A DNA stretch of 64,000 nucleotides from Atherix ibis. Lineage: Eukaryota > Arthropoda > Insecta > Diptera > Athericidae. The DNA is taken from the NCBI GenBank assembly GCA_958298945.1, contig OY282606.1, positions 93,069,696 through 93,133,695 of the forward strand, given 5' to 3'. Below the pieces are notes generated by a model. It was not told the DNA's origin and made no database searches. It saw nothing but the letters and a program-made list of their open reading frames with translations. The stretch's first letter is position 1. Each line of letters opens with the position of its first letter. The position numbers and the translations under genes are program-made. This document shows positions 24,218 through 35,928 of this stretch, in pieces.

Positions 24218-25225
24218 TTTTACTGAAAAGTTTTTTTTGCTAAAAAGTTTTTTACTGATAATTTTTATTGACAAAGTTTATTGAGCATTTTTACTGCAAA
24301 TTTTTACCGAAAATTTTTACAGAATATTTTTACTGAATATTTTTAAAAGAACATTTTAACTGAACCTTTTTGCTGAACATTTTTACCGATAATTATTTTT
24401 ATTAAAAATTATTGTATTTGTACTGAAAATTAATTTGTACGGAAAATTATTTTTACTCAAAATTATTTTTCATGGAAATTATTTTTACTTGAAATCATTT
24501 TTACTGAAAATAGTTTTTACCGAAATTGTTTTTACTGGAAACTGTTTTTACTGGAAACTATTTTTTCTCAAAGAAATTATTATTACTGAAAGTTAATTTT
24601 TATTGAAATTTATTTTTACTGCAAAATTTTTTTATTGAAAATTATTTTTACTGAAAATAATTTTTACCGAAAATTATTTTTTTTGGAAATTATTTTTACA
24701 GAAAAATTTTTTTTACAAAATTTTTTTATTGAAAATTATTTTTTCTGAAAAATATTTTTACCGAAAATTATTTTTACTGAAAATTATTTTTACTGAAAAT
24801 TATTTTTATTGAAAATGAATTTTTACCGAAAATTATTGTTACTGGAAATCATTTTTACTGAAAATTATTTTGATTGAAAGTTAATTTTTACTACAAATTA
24901 TTTTTAATGAAAATTATTTTTACTGACAGTTAATTTTTACTGAAAATTGTTTTTATTTAAAATTATTTGCACTGAAAATATTTTTACTTAAAATTATTTT
25001 TACCGAAAATTAACTTTTACGGAAAGTTATTTTTACCGAAAATTATTTTTACAGAAAATTATTTTTACTGACAGTTAATTTTTACTGAAAATTATTTTTA
25101 CTGAAAATTATTTTTACTAAAAACTTTTTTACTGAAAATTAATTTTTACTGACAATTATTCTCACAGAAAATTATTTTTACTGAAAATTTTTTCTGGAAT
25201 TTCATTTACTGAAATTTTTTTCATA
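24218..25225 (+). repeat. Minisatellite array, 16-17 bp unit
   Basis: About 60 degenerate units of ACTGAAAATTATTTTT or ACTGAAAATTAATTTTT. The left edge is more diverged and contains ACTGAACC...TGCTGAACATTTTTAC at 24359-24386, which also occurs at the right edge of the 41219-43095 array. It is stop-rich in all frames. Confidence 0.95.
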
Positions 25226-28200
25226 TTTAATATTATTGTTGAAAAATTAAAAAAGGCGCTTCATTAAAATAAGTGCAAATTACTTGATAACATTTTCTGA
25301 TATAAATTAACTATGAACTTTTCTATGGAATTAAGCCGCGAAAATTGTTAACCAAAAAATATACACTATCTTCTGTGTGAACATATCCTATCATCGTTTT
25401 CATTAAAGCATATTACTTTCAGGATAATCGCCTTTAAAAAAAAAATTCTATGCAAACTAAGTTTAACCAGAAATTCCATTTTGTGTATCTGCACTAAAAT
25501 CAAAATTCTGTTTTTTAATAACAAAAATGTTCTTTGATGAGTTTTATTAAAAGTTTCTCAATTTTTTTTTTTTGATTATACAATATTAAATTTGACTACA
25601 TAATGCCTTGTCGTAATCGTAAAATTGTAAAAAAAATTTAGTATTCAAATGCACGTACTTGTAAACTAATGTCGAAGCTGTTCTTATGCTATAATATCAA
25701 CTTTAGAACGTTTGTCCAATTTTCTATGCTTTAAAAATAGCAAAAGTGCTTTTGGCCTAAATTTTTCCTTTTATCCTTGGATACTTGGTAGTCCTTTTTA
25801 AAGGTAGCATTTTTTTATTTTCATATGAAACATTTATTTAATATGTACTCTAAGTTAAACGTTTTGTTGTCGTAATGATTGCATAAGAAAAAAAATTATT
25901 TGAAGGAGAGAAAAAAGCAAATTTAACTAAATATACGGAAAAAGGAAACTTGTATAACAATACCAATGGCTAAAGAGTTTACTTTATATTCCTTTCTTTT
26001 GCTTGAGGAAAAGTTGAAAAATTCATTTTAAAAGTTTTTCATTTTTTTTTCACTACTTGTCCTTTAACTTTGCAGATAGTGTTAGGCTTCCCTTTTTATT
26101 AAAGTGAATTTATTTTCAGATAATTTTTCTGTCAACTTTTTTGCTTTTTTCTTTTCGAATCTTTTTAGCATTTTTTCTTTGAAATCAATCCTTAAGAATT
26201 TTTTTAATAGTCTAGCTTTTAATTTACCTTAAAGAATATTAAAAAAACTTTATATAAAATGCGAACGATATTTTTTGGCAATATAATATCGAGTTCGAAA
26301 TATTTTCTGATTGATTAGTTCAAAGCTACCCCAAACTGACAACTGCATATGTTAGTTATCACAAATGGAATATTTCTTATAGTCTTTAAAGGGTAAAATA
26401 TCATTTCCCTCATATATGTACTAATAATTTTCCTAAAAAAAAATCCTTACTCATTCTTTTGTTTTAACATCCTCCTCGCATAAAAATAAAAATAAATTCA
26501 TTCGATTATGAGAATCTTTGAGCATTCAAAAAGGAAAATACAAAAACGATTTATGAAAATTATGAGCACATTCAAAGCAACTAAAAGGAATATTTTTATT
26601 TTGGGATTAAATTTTGAAAATGGAGGATTTTCATCAATTATCCTTGATTAGGGAATATTTTCTTTATGTACAATATAAATGCAAAACTTAATTAAAAATC
26701 TAACAAATTCCCAAGTGCCATAATTTTTTGAGTAAAGCAATTGAATATGTTTGAATATTTTTTTTCCTCTTAAATGTCGCAGTTTTCATTTGAATGGTGG
26801 ATATTTAAATAAGGATTTACATTCAAAAATTTATAAATTGAATGTTATGTAAAATTGCAATTGGCTAAAAATCAATACAACAACCCCATTTCTTGATATT
26901 GCATATTTTTAGAACATATGCACATGCATTTCTAATTGAGGCGTTTTTTTCTGTATTTCCGGTTAAATTTATTTATAAATATTAAAGGAATATAGTCGAA
27001 CTATTAATGGTGACATTTAGTCTGTTGATGATTTTGAATCGGTTCTGTTCTTTGTTAAATTAATATTAAAAGCGAATTGAAGCAAAAATAGACTTCTGTT
27101 ACCGACAATAACATGATACCAGGTATGATGTGCATCTCAATAGTTGCAAATGTTTAAAATTAAATCAAAATAAATCCTATTCGAATAGCTACGATAATCG
27201 CGTGATGTCTGAGTGTCTTTTCAGTTCGAAGGCCAACCCTAAAGAAGCTTTTCACTTCTCATAAGTGTCACTTTTACCATACACTATCATACAGTAAATT
27301 TAGTTTTAGCTTTAAAGAATGAATGACCAACAACCACATATGAAAGTGTTCCCAAAAGCTAAAAATATCACAGAAATCGTATGACATGAGCAAAGTGAAG
27401 CGTGCGAAATACTTAATGAGGTACGTCCGTCCACCTTCTTGTAAAGCTTCAATGAAAACTTTGCAGATATTTTAAACGCTTAAGTGAGAGGATGAGTTGA
27501 GAAAAGGGAGCATCAATTAGAGTGGACGATTGGAAACAGATGTTTTTATTTATAAAATTTTCGGCGAATTTTACTAAATTTCTGTTCGTATTTTTTTTTT
27601 TTTGCAGAATAAAGAAAACTGTTTGCAGTTTCTTCTAAACTAGTTGTCAAAAGAGCTTTTCTTTGAATGTGATAAGAAAAATCAGAAATGGGAACAGTTA
27701 AGTTTTTCGATGGTACTCTGTTATCCATTTTGCAGTTTTGAAATTAAAAGCTCTGTTAGTAGCCAAAATAATAAACATAAAAAAATATTGGATAGCATTT
27801 ATTTAGTTTGAAGTCTGCCATTATAGAATAATTAACTATTAAAAAGCACGTATTAATTGTTAAAAAACTTTCTGCAAATGTAATTTTTTTTCTGTCGTAA
27901 TCCAAGTTTTGCAATAAGTCAAATGTGGAGAAGCCATGAATATGAAGAAGGAAAGATCAGTAGTCACTTCTGATTATTGACTTTTTTTTGAATGAGCTTG
28001 AATATTTTAATCTGGATCATATAAGGTCTCAACAAAATGTCACCAAAAGTCACGTAATATTACCAATTTTGATTTTATACACCAATTTTTATACACAAGA
28101 AGACGACGCGTAATTTCAAGATTTGATTATATTAATTGGCTTCCAAGATCATGTCATTTGACGCCGTTGAACTTTTCCCTTTAGAGCTTCACAAAAGATC

Positions 28201-28300
28201 ATGTTTACGGAGACAATTTTCTAACTTAAAAGCATTCAAAAATTAACATCTGTCAAGTAATGGCCAAATTATAGTCCAAAATTAGCGCAAAATACTTAAA
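25226..28300. other. AT-rich non-coding DNA
   Basis: No gene, element end or array recognised over 3 kb. Confidence 0.5.
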
Positions 28301-28387
28301 AAATTACTTTTGAAAAAAATTGGATAAAAATTCATAGAACTTTTTGAGTTCTATGAATTTTTATACAAAATTTTTAAAAGTAATTTT
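28301..28387. repeat. Long AT-rich hairpin
   Basis: Arms 28301-28340 and 28348-28387 pair around a 7-nt loop. The inner 17 bp (ATAAAAATTCATAGAAC and complement) are perfect; the outer parts pair with mismatches. Confidence 0.85.
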
Positions 28388-28896
28388 TGGTAATATTTTT
28401 GCTGAAATGTAATTTCTTAGTGGCATAATATCTGAGGATATTTGGCAAAAAACCATGTTTGTAGCTGCACGAGTACCTAAGACCTACTATATACACACCA
28501 GACGCAGCAATCGCAAGGCACTCTCATCTAATTTATATGAAATGTTTAAAGGATATTGACTTTTGTGTAAACTAAATAACTTTTTGCAATTTTAGGCAGT
28601 CGAAATCATACGCGTAACAAAATTCTAAATTTTATATTCTTTTCAAAAACATAATTTAAAAACTAAAACTTTTATTTTATATTCGAAAAAAAAAAACCAA
28701 AAGGAAATAATTTATAAAATATAGGCAAATATGGTAAAAATTCGTAAAAAATTTCAATAACTGGCATCGTTGTTCCAATTGTGGTAACAGACTTTTCATG
28801 GCATATACAATATTTTTTTTGTAGCGAAGAATATCCGCACATCTGTGATGACAAATCATCGAGCATTAAAATGGACTTATTTATTTTCAATTAACA
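28388..28896. other. AT-rich non-coding DNA
   Basis: Nothing recognised; two overlapping minus-strand frames at 28672-28890 look like chance. Confidence 0.45.
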
Positions 28897-29288
28897 GTGT
28901 TCGAAGAAACTATTAATAGGAAGAGTATCTACACTCAAGCTCTTGCGATCCCTCCTGAAATGAGCATGCAAATAATTCCGATGATATTCGATCCTTTTTG
29001 CTTTGCTATTGAGGTTAGTGTATGCAAAATTTACCCAAGCGAGCGTAAAATTACTCGATTAGCAGGCCAAGTACTCACGTATGGTCCCATGGCTGATTTT
29101 GCACACGTACACAGACTATCCCCATTTCTAATTTCTACCAACGAAGGGTCGATGATTCTTTTAAGAGAGTATCAGGGATGCAGTACGTGACTTCTAAGAC
29201 AGTTCAGGTCTACAAGGACAATCGTGATGGGAAGCGTGAGAGGGCAATTCAACACGAAACGACCATGATGGCAATACGAGGACACTGA
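28897..29288 (+). pseudogene. Unidentified protein-like block with one frameshift
   Basis: The composition is clearly more balanced than both flanks. One plus frame is open from about 28897 (no ATG) to the TGA at 29188-29190. A second frame then continues to the TGA at 29286-29288, with a normal-looking amino-acid mix (for example SKTVQVYKDNRDGKRER) and no stop back to about 29155. Together they look like about 130 codons of a decayed coding sequence with a frame change near 29160. No ATG start, splice site, catalytic motif or family is recognised. It could be a piece of a host gene, a transposon or an old viral insertion. The coding nature is inference from composition and frame continuity. 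Confidence 0.3.
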
Positions 29289-31297
29289 CAGCTTTAAGAG
29301 CGAACCCAGACAGACTATCTCGTATTTTGTATGCTTTGAGAGTAATTCAGTACACCCACTAACATTGGCATTGTATATCCGGTTCCGGTTGTTTACGCCT
29401 TCTCCCTAATCTTCATGACACTGTTTCCGTGCCAACTTAACATTTTCCATTTTCCGACTCTGCCTTACATAATATTATCTTGTCGATTTGCTCCTTTTTG
29501 CACATTCATCTGTTTAGCATAGTAGATGTAACTCATTCGAAAACTAGAAATATAGTCAGAAATAAATCTAAGGGATATTTGTAATCTACAGTAAAATAAG
29601 GATACAAAATTGGAATGAATAGATTTGCCAAAAAAAAACAGGAGAATCGGAAATTTTCAATTTTTTTTTATCCTTGTTGAAAATAGAGAAAAATATTGAA
29701 AATTCCCAAATCGAAAGATAAGCAAGAGAAACTCTCGATTCATCCAATTGTGGGGCCCCAAATAGTTGCCAATATAAGCTTGAATCTTTGAATTCTCATT
29801 GGAATCAGGACACATCCAGGAGGCACTCTAAACAAAAAGCCAAATGAAAAATAAACCGAGATACTTTGAAGACCTACGGATTTGTTCTTAGGCCATAGTT
29901 GGCTTCTGACGATTGTTTCCTTTTATCGAAAATAAATTGACCAGGCCTGCCATGCATACTCGTATAACTGTACATAAGCCTAAAGGGAAGAAAAGATAAA
30001 TCGCCTAAAGACGGTTAATAAGTGATATCTATCGAGATTGGTGACTCTAACGTCTGTCGTGTCCGATCGAGCAAATGGAAAGAAAATAAATACGGCCAAC
30101 TGTCTTCAGGGTATTTGTTCCGTGAAATATGATTATTGGAATTGGATTGCATTCACAAACAGGAAAATTGGAAGAAAATCGTTTTGGCTCGTAATAAGTA
30201 GCCAATTTTCGGCAAAGAAAGAAAATTTTCTTTGAACCCGCATTTCACACTATAATCCTGCCTGTACTTTTTGCAAAATAAGGAACAACAACAAACAAGA
30301 TTATTAGCTCCTGCAATTGAGAAAGGATAGCTAAACAGTGTCGACATATTATTGTGCATTTTTTGTTGTTATTTTTTTTTTTTTTTGAAAGGTTACAGGT
30401 GCTATTGATAGTGACTTAATAGCTGATAACAAAAAGCTAAATTATACGCTTCTATATTCTTAGATTCCGGTTAATTCTTTGTTCCTTTTTGAACTTTGCA
30501 AAATCTTCTATTTATGGTAAGGATATGGTTTTTGTACTCTGATATCTGATTACGCATACAGTTATCTTAAAAGTCAGTGGATTTTTGGTAAAATTTGTTG
30601 TTTTTCGATATTGTACGTTTGGGAAATTTTTGTCACTGGAAATGGCATTCATAAAAATTTATTTGAAAATCGATTTGTTCGTATTTTTCTTTCATTTACA
30701 TTGTGAATTCCCATTTCGGCTTTTATGAATTTCTATCTCAAAAAATATATTTTCTCTTTATTTATTATTAATTTATATGTGAAGCTATCTGTTCAATACG
30801 GACTTTTTATTAATTTTAATCCTAAAACAAAAATAAAGTTTCATTGAATATTAATGGGAATATGAGAAAGGGATAATTTGGCTATTTTTTTAATCAATAA
30901 TAGGAAAAGTACAGTTTTCTTATTTGATAATTTTCAAATATTTTTACAATTTAATTAAGTTAAGAATAATTTCTTAGTATAATTTGGCATTTAACTATTT
31001 AAAAAAAAAAATGATAGAATTGTAAAAACTTCCTATAAAAATAAGGTTATTCTTCTGTAGCTATATTTCGTGCTTTAACAGGAGACTATTTTTTTAGATA
31101 TGAGACTAATTTATTACTCAGTGGATAGGTTAATAAGCCAAATTGGCATATGTGAGGCTCTTATAACCTACAAGTAACCGTGGAGAAGTAATTGTATCCA
31201 CAAAAAAGGAAATGAAATGCATGCTTCACTATTATGTCTTTGAAAATGGAAAAGGAGTCCCCGATACCAACACTTTAACATATTGTAAGATTTTAAC
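29289..31297. other. Non-coding DNA
   Basis: 29289-29530 is still moderately balanced but has no readable frame. The rest is AT-rich with nothing recognised. Confidence 0.45.
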
Positions 31298-31361
31298 AAA
31301 TTATGTGTTTTCGGAATTTTTCGCGCTCTTTTGTGCGAAAAATTCCGAAAACTCATAATTT
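31298..31361. repeat. 27-bp near-perfect hairpin
   Basis: Arms 31298-31324 and 31335-31361 pair at 26 of 27 positions (core TTTTCGGAATTTTTCGC) around the 10-nt loop GCTCTTTTGT. The size, about 64 nt, is close to that of an animal microRNA precursor, but no other evidence supports that. Confidence 0.9.
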
Positions 31362-32094
31362 TCTGATTTTCCAAGAACATACAATTTGATGTCTCTACCT
31401 AAAAGATCCTGTTTACACAGAAAATCTTTAAACTGTAGAGCTTTTGGTACTAATATCCGTCAGAAAATGGTCGAATAACAACCCAAAATGTGCAAAAAAG
31501 TCATCAAAACTTACCTCAAAAGGATGGAGTTCTGCCAGAAACCTGATGGCAGCGATATGAAAAATATTATAATTATCATTAAATGGCAAAATATTTTTTG
31601 CAATATAATTAAAATTGGAATTTAAAGTTTGATTTATTTAACTTTACATTCTGAAGGACCATTTGGGTAACCATTTTATATTGTTACGATTTAACGTAGA
31701 TTCGATAGATTGGGTAAAAGATACAAATAAAATGCTACCTAAATTACGAGACACCTGCAGAAAAATTTATTTATTTACAATTAAATGCTACAGAAATTAA
31801 GCAGTGTCTACGCAACACTTCTACTCGATCCGCTGTTCCGACTAAAACTAAACTCTCTCTCGAAACCAGCGCTCACATTCATACCATCAGAAACCGGTTT
31901 TCTGGAATCTTCTAGAACACGCCAAAGCATGCTACGTCGTTACAATATTTTTGTTCTTTTAAATTTTAAATTCTTTTTTATAAAATGCACAAACTGATCT
32001 TAATAAATTACTAATGAGTTTTTTTTCCAATCTATTAATTATCTTTTATTGATTCTTTTTCGATTTTTAATTGTTTTTCTTTTTACTTTTGCAG
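31362..32094. other. Probable 3' end of the intron before the glypican exon
   Basis: No gene recognised. The last 45 bases (32048-32094) form a T-rich polypyrimidine tract ending in TTTTGCAG, a good splice acceptor. Confidence 0.55.
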
Positions 32095-32238
32095 GTATCA
32101 CATGTGGAGGCCATTGTTGCAATAATTCCACAGAGGAAGCCCTTACGGAAAAATCAGCTGGAAATTTTCAACGATTGTTCCTGCCATATACAAACACATT
32201 ACTTGAAGCTCTCAATACCACATCGGAATCATTCCAAG
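32095..32238 (+). CDS. Internal exon of a glypican (dally / dally-like type)
   Basis: The exon is bounded by a pyrimidine-tract acceptor (TTTTGCAG, 32087-32094) and a consensus donor GTAAGT at 32239. It is 144 nt and enters and leaves at phase 1, so 47 complete codons lie between two split ones. The translation begins ITCGGHCCNNSTEEAL and ends with LLEALNTTSESFQ. Glypican core proteins, GPI-anchored heparan-sulfate co-receptors for Wnt, Hedgehog and BMP ligands, have this arrangement near their N terminus: C--xxCC, then E---L, then a helix with F--L and repeated Leu ending in F. Three potential N-glycosylation sites (NNS, NST, NTT) fit an extracellular protein. The signal-peptide exon and later exons were not recognised in the window. 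I cannot tell dally from dally-like with confidence. Confidence 0.75.
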
Positions 32239-33337
32239 GTAAGTGCGATTAATTACGCATTGACAACAGATTATTGTCAATATTAATTAAGGCCTTAAGT
32301 CGAAAAGAATACCTTTTTAACCAAGAACTATTTTCACACAGTCAAGTTTTCTTATTAAATTTCATAGCATCAATTATAACGCCATTATTTCATACGTTTT
32401 GAGAAGAGATGAAATTTAATCCTTAGAAGGATAACGCCGATCATTCTACCCGCACTAACATTACACTATCCAAGAGTGCAGGGACTGGAATTAAAATCAA
32501 TTCATCGTCTCCATAATTATCGATGCAAATATCGTATCGTATTCTGCTCATACCTTAATGACTATTATCTTGTCTTAGTCCTGTGTCATTAGAAACTCGT
32601 TGAAATTTCTTAAATCCACCACGTGCTTCGATGAGTTGAGGATGCCATCGTTAATTTTCAATATTTAAATGTCGTTTCAAGATGTGCTTCTCTTCGTCTT
32701 TGGTGGTTACTGAAGTTCATGTTAATGACAATCGAATGAGCGGAGGTGTGAAACATGCCAAATGTTTCCATATTTCCATGATTACACGTTCACTAATTAC
32801 AAAAACACGGGGCCATATTTAAGTAATCCCAATGGAATATTAAACGTTCTTAGATCTAAGACTTTCTCACCTCCGCCTATTCATTTAAGTACTTTCCTCA
32901 ATTTAAAACGTTAGCATTAGGGAAAAAATTTAATGTACATGAGTAACAAACAAAACTATAATAATCTACGTTGTATGCTATGTTGATGCCTAAAAAGGAG
33001 TAGGGTGAGGGGTTCAAGTGAGACCGCCGATACCGTTTGCTTGTGGCTAAAATTTTGTTGAAATAATAACGTGCTCCTACAAAATTATAACCATAATTGT
33101 GATCATCAATCATTTATAATCATTTTATAAACTTTAAAATTACCGTTCGAATTGACCTACAGCGTTAATTGAAGTTCTCCACATAGTAATTATATCGTTT
33201 AAATAAACAATTTCTTTTTTGATTTATTGTTTTCCTGTAAACATTTATTTCGGATGCTCAAATCACGCATATTGAAATTATTTCTGAACAATGTTTACTA
33301 TCGATTTTTTCTAATTTTATATTCACTCAGCTAATGA
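32239..33337. other. Probable intron after the glypican exon
   Basis: It starts with the GTAAGT donor. No further exon, element or repeat recognised up to 33337. Confidence 0.5.
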
Positions 33338-34537
33338 GGGGTGATTTTTTAAGTGTTTTGTTTTAAAATTTCCAAAAAAAAACTCAGAAAAATTTCTAAA
33401 ACAATAACGGAAACACAAAAAAAGTTTACAAAATTCATAATTTTAATCAATGCTTGCCGTTTACTATTTAAATATTATTTAATGTGAATGTTGGCCACGA
33501 CTACGTTTTAGGTAATCCATGCGAGAGGTACAATTTTGTACTAATTTTTCGAGCATCTCGGCTGGTATGCCGCTAATAACACGTGTAATACGTTGCTTTA
33601 TCGGCATAGATAAGTTAATCCATAAAAAAAATTAAGATGCGTCAAATTGCATGATCTTGGCGGCAAACTCTCCAGTCCGAAACGTGAGATAAGTTGCTCA
33701 CCGAACTCGTCTTTTCTCAATATGTCCATTGTTTCACATGCTGAGTGGCATGTAGCGTCGTCTTGTTGAAACCACATGTCGACAAGATGCAGTCTGAAAA
33801 AAATGCAAAATACGGTAAAGTTGCGAACAGCGTCATCTATAAAGAAATACGGACCATAAATCGCACGAAATAGTGCATTTTTCTGGGTGCAATTGCAGTT
33901 CCTGTTTTGCCTATTGTTCATCAGACCAAATGCATCAACCAGAAATGAGCTTCGTCGATGAGCGCAACTTTTTTCGTAAAAAAAGGAATTTTCCGTAAGT
34001 TGTTCTAATAGTCACTCACCGAAAGTTCGACGCTTTAGTAGGTCGTTCGGCTTCAGTTCTTGCAGAAGCTGTATTTTATATGCTTTCAGACCAATATCCA
34101 TGCATAATATCTTCCTCATAGTCGAATAACACAATCCCACTTGCTGTGAAGAGCGACGGATGAACAAATCGCGGTCTTCACCAACACCGGCCTCTACGAT
34201 GTTTTCTCTGTAAGCACTCTTTGCACACGGGTTGGTGGTTTGATGTCAAATAGCGTCAAATTGTTGCAAAATTATGTCACTATGGCTTAAATTTCTTACT
34301 TAGTAAGACGATTATGACGACCATAAATTGGTGGAAGTGCGCGAAATAAATTTTTCACAGAGCATGCATTTTGATAATAAAATTCAATAACTTGTGAGCA
34401 TTGTTCGCTTGTAAATCTTTTTATGATATAATGGCAATACTAACTGAGCACTTTTGATTTTGACATACATCATGTGTCATATATGTATCTGCCAAAAATG
34501 AAAATATAAAAAAAACCAAACAGTAAAAAAATCACCT
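33338..34537 (-). mobile_element. Tc3-like element with both ends, about 1.2 kb
   Basis: The left end has GGGTGATTTTTTAAGTGTTT (from 33339). The right end, read in reverse, has AGGTGATTTTTTTACTGTTT (from 34537). The opposing arrangement and the transposase reading between them support a full-length copy. These termini differ from the GGTGTTCT-type ends of the related elements at 55580-56518 and 54230-55077, so it is a separate subfamily. Confidence 0.75.
33479..34250 (-). pseudogene. Tc3-like transposase, most of the protein readable but inactive
   Basis: Minus strand, N to C. The DNA-binding half includes NPCAKSAYRENIV, then RRSSQQVGLCYSTMRKIL, AYKIQLLQELKPNDLLKRR, the usual linker of this insect Tc1/mariner-superfamily group. 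The nuclease half includes AIYGPYFF and WFQQDDATCHSA with the second catalytic Asp. The third catalytic site reads PPRSCNLTHLNFF, with Asn where the family has Asp. The C terminus, IPAEMLEKLVQN...SRGQHSH, ends at a TAA at 33481-33479. The first catalytic Asp region (SDEA, near 33930) is damaged and frames shift several times. The substitution at the third site alone would abolish activity. Confidence 0.8.
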
Positions 34538-34802
34538 AAAATTATAAAAAAATTCTAGAAATTCAGAGTTACTTCCCTAAGAATATTTTGTGTACCTTTC
34601 CTTTTTAACGAAAAAAAATTCATAAAAGTTTTGATAAATTCTGTGGAAATTTTTTACAACAAATTTTCAATAATAAAATTAATCATTCTAGAAAATTTAT
34701 AAAGTTGAAAAAAAAATTTGATTTAATTTATAAAATCACAAAAGTTCCAACTCTTGCACAAAGGCTGAACCGAAGTTGCCAAAAAACGTAAATTCTCTGC
34801 AA

Positions 34803-34940
34803 AATGTTTATAAACATTTTCAATGTTTATAAACATTCCAATAACTAGTTTCTGTAAAAAAAATTTTTTTTTATTATTTTCAATGTTTATAAACATTCCA
34901 ATTACTGGTTTTTGTAGAAAAAAATTTTCTTGTACGGTCT
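34803..34940 (+). repeat. 60-bp tandem duplication plus a partial copy
   Basis: CAATGTTTATAAACATTCCA starts at 34821 and 34881, exactly 60 bp apart, and the units match over most of their length. A partial third copy (ATGTTTATAAACATTTT) precedes at 34804. The element's own ATGTTTATAAACAT core is palindromic. Confidence 0.9.
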
Positions 34941-35159
34941 CTGTTATGCAGCGCCATAGTCATGAGGCCATTTGGCGATCTCACGTTACGTGTGGCTTGG
35001 ACTGGCCAGCTTACCTAATGACACTGGTCAAACAAAAGTTATAGGGAGAAATTAGACGTTATTTAATTTGATGGAGTTAATTAGTATCTTTTTGAAAATT
35101 AAAAAGTCGAGGACTTGAGAAAGGAATTGTTGGAAGGAGTCCCATTCGAAAAGTAATTT

Positions 35160-35720
35160 TTGATTAAATGGCATTCACTTAAAATATGGAGAATGGTGAG
35201 TTGAACACCATAGGAATGTCATGTAGGATGAGAATAGTTACCGAAGAGGAAATCATTGGTAAGTGCGGTATGCCCAATTCTAAGGAGTTTCCTTGCCCAG
35301 AATTTTGGAATGGTTGTTGAGAATACTGGTTTGTTGAGGTTTGCCAATATATGGAAATAAATATTCCACCTGATGAATGGCTAAAGATGTTAATTTCCGT
35401 ATGGTGAGTAGATGCGGCAAGTTTGGAGTTTTAGTTGGAAAAAGACCTTGAAGCGCCTCCCCCGTTAGCTTATTAGTCAAAGTTACTACCATGACCGGGA
35501 ACCCAACGCGATTCGTTATTTCAATTATTTAATAGATTACGAGGAATCTTGTTGAACACCGAAGCATTTTATGGTCTTTAAGGCTACACGAATGTCTAGT
35601 CTGCGATGTTTGAGGAGATTAATTACAGCCTCAACTACCGCCCTAATTGCCTCAGTTTCTCATGGAAAGGAGAACTTCTATTTGATGAGATTTCACACTT
35701 GATATGAATGACATCAAAGG
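35160..35720 (-). pseudogene. LINE relic: RNase H domain and C-terminal zinc-knuckle tail
   Basis: Minus strand from high coordinates: ETEAIRAVVEAVINLLKHRR, matching the EV-AI-EA helix of LINE RNase H; RLDIRVALKTIKCFGVQ, in place of L-I-SDSQAAL; then in another frame RWVPGH, the diagnostic RNase H motif, followed by two stops. Further on, LLRIGHTALTNDFLFGN and ILHILSECH match the LRIGHTRLTH and TVEHILLECP motifs that follow RNase H in I-group non-LTR retrotransposons. The order is therefore RNase H then C-terminal tail, as in complete elements. Catalytic residues and several frames are lost. A minus-strand frame at 35280-35492 is part of this relic read in a shifted frame. Confidence 0.65.
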
Positions 35721-35928
35721 ATGTTATGATCTGATTCCAATTCCGAGATCATAAAGAAAAGTGAAGATCAATTTATTTATAAGTACGAAGGGGATATAAC
35801 TTGTTTCAAAAAATTATGGGGAGGATAATTTGTGAAGCAAAGGTTTCTATAAATAAGGTTTATACAGGGACTTAAAGAGATCATATATTAGAGGTAATCG
35901 ACCAGTTTTAATAAGTAAAGAACTCCAT

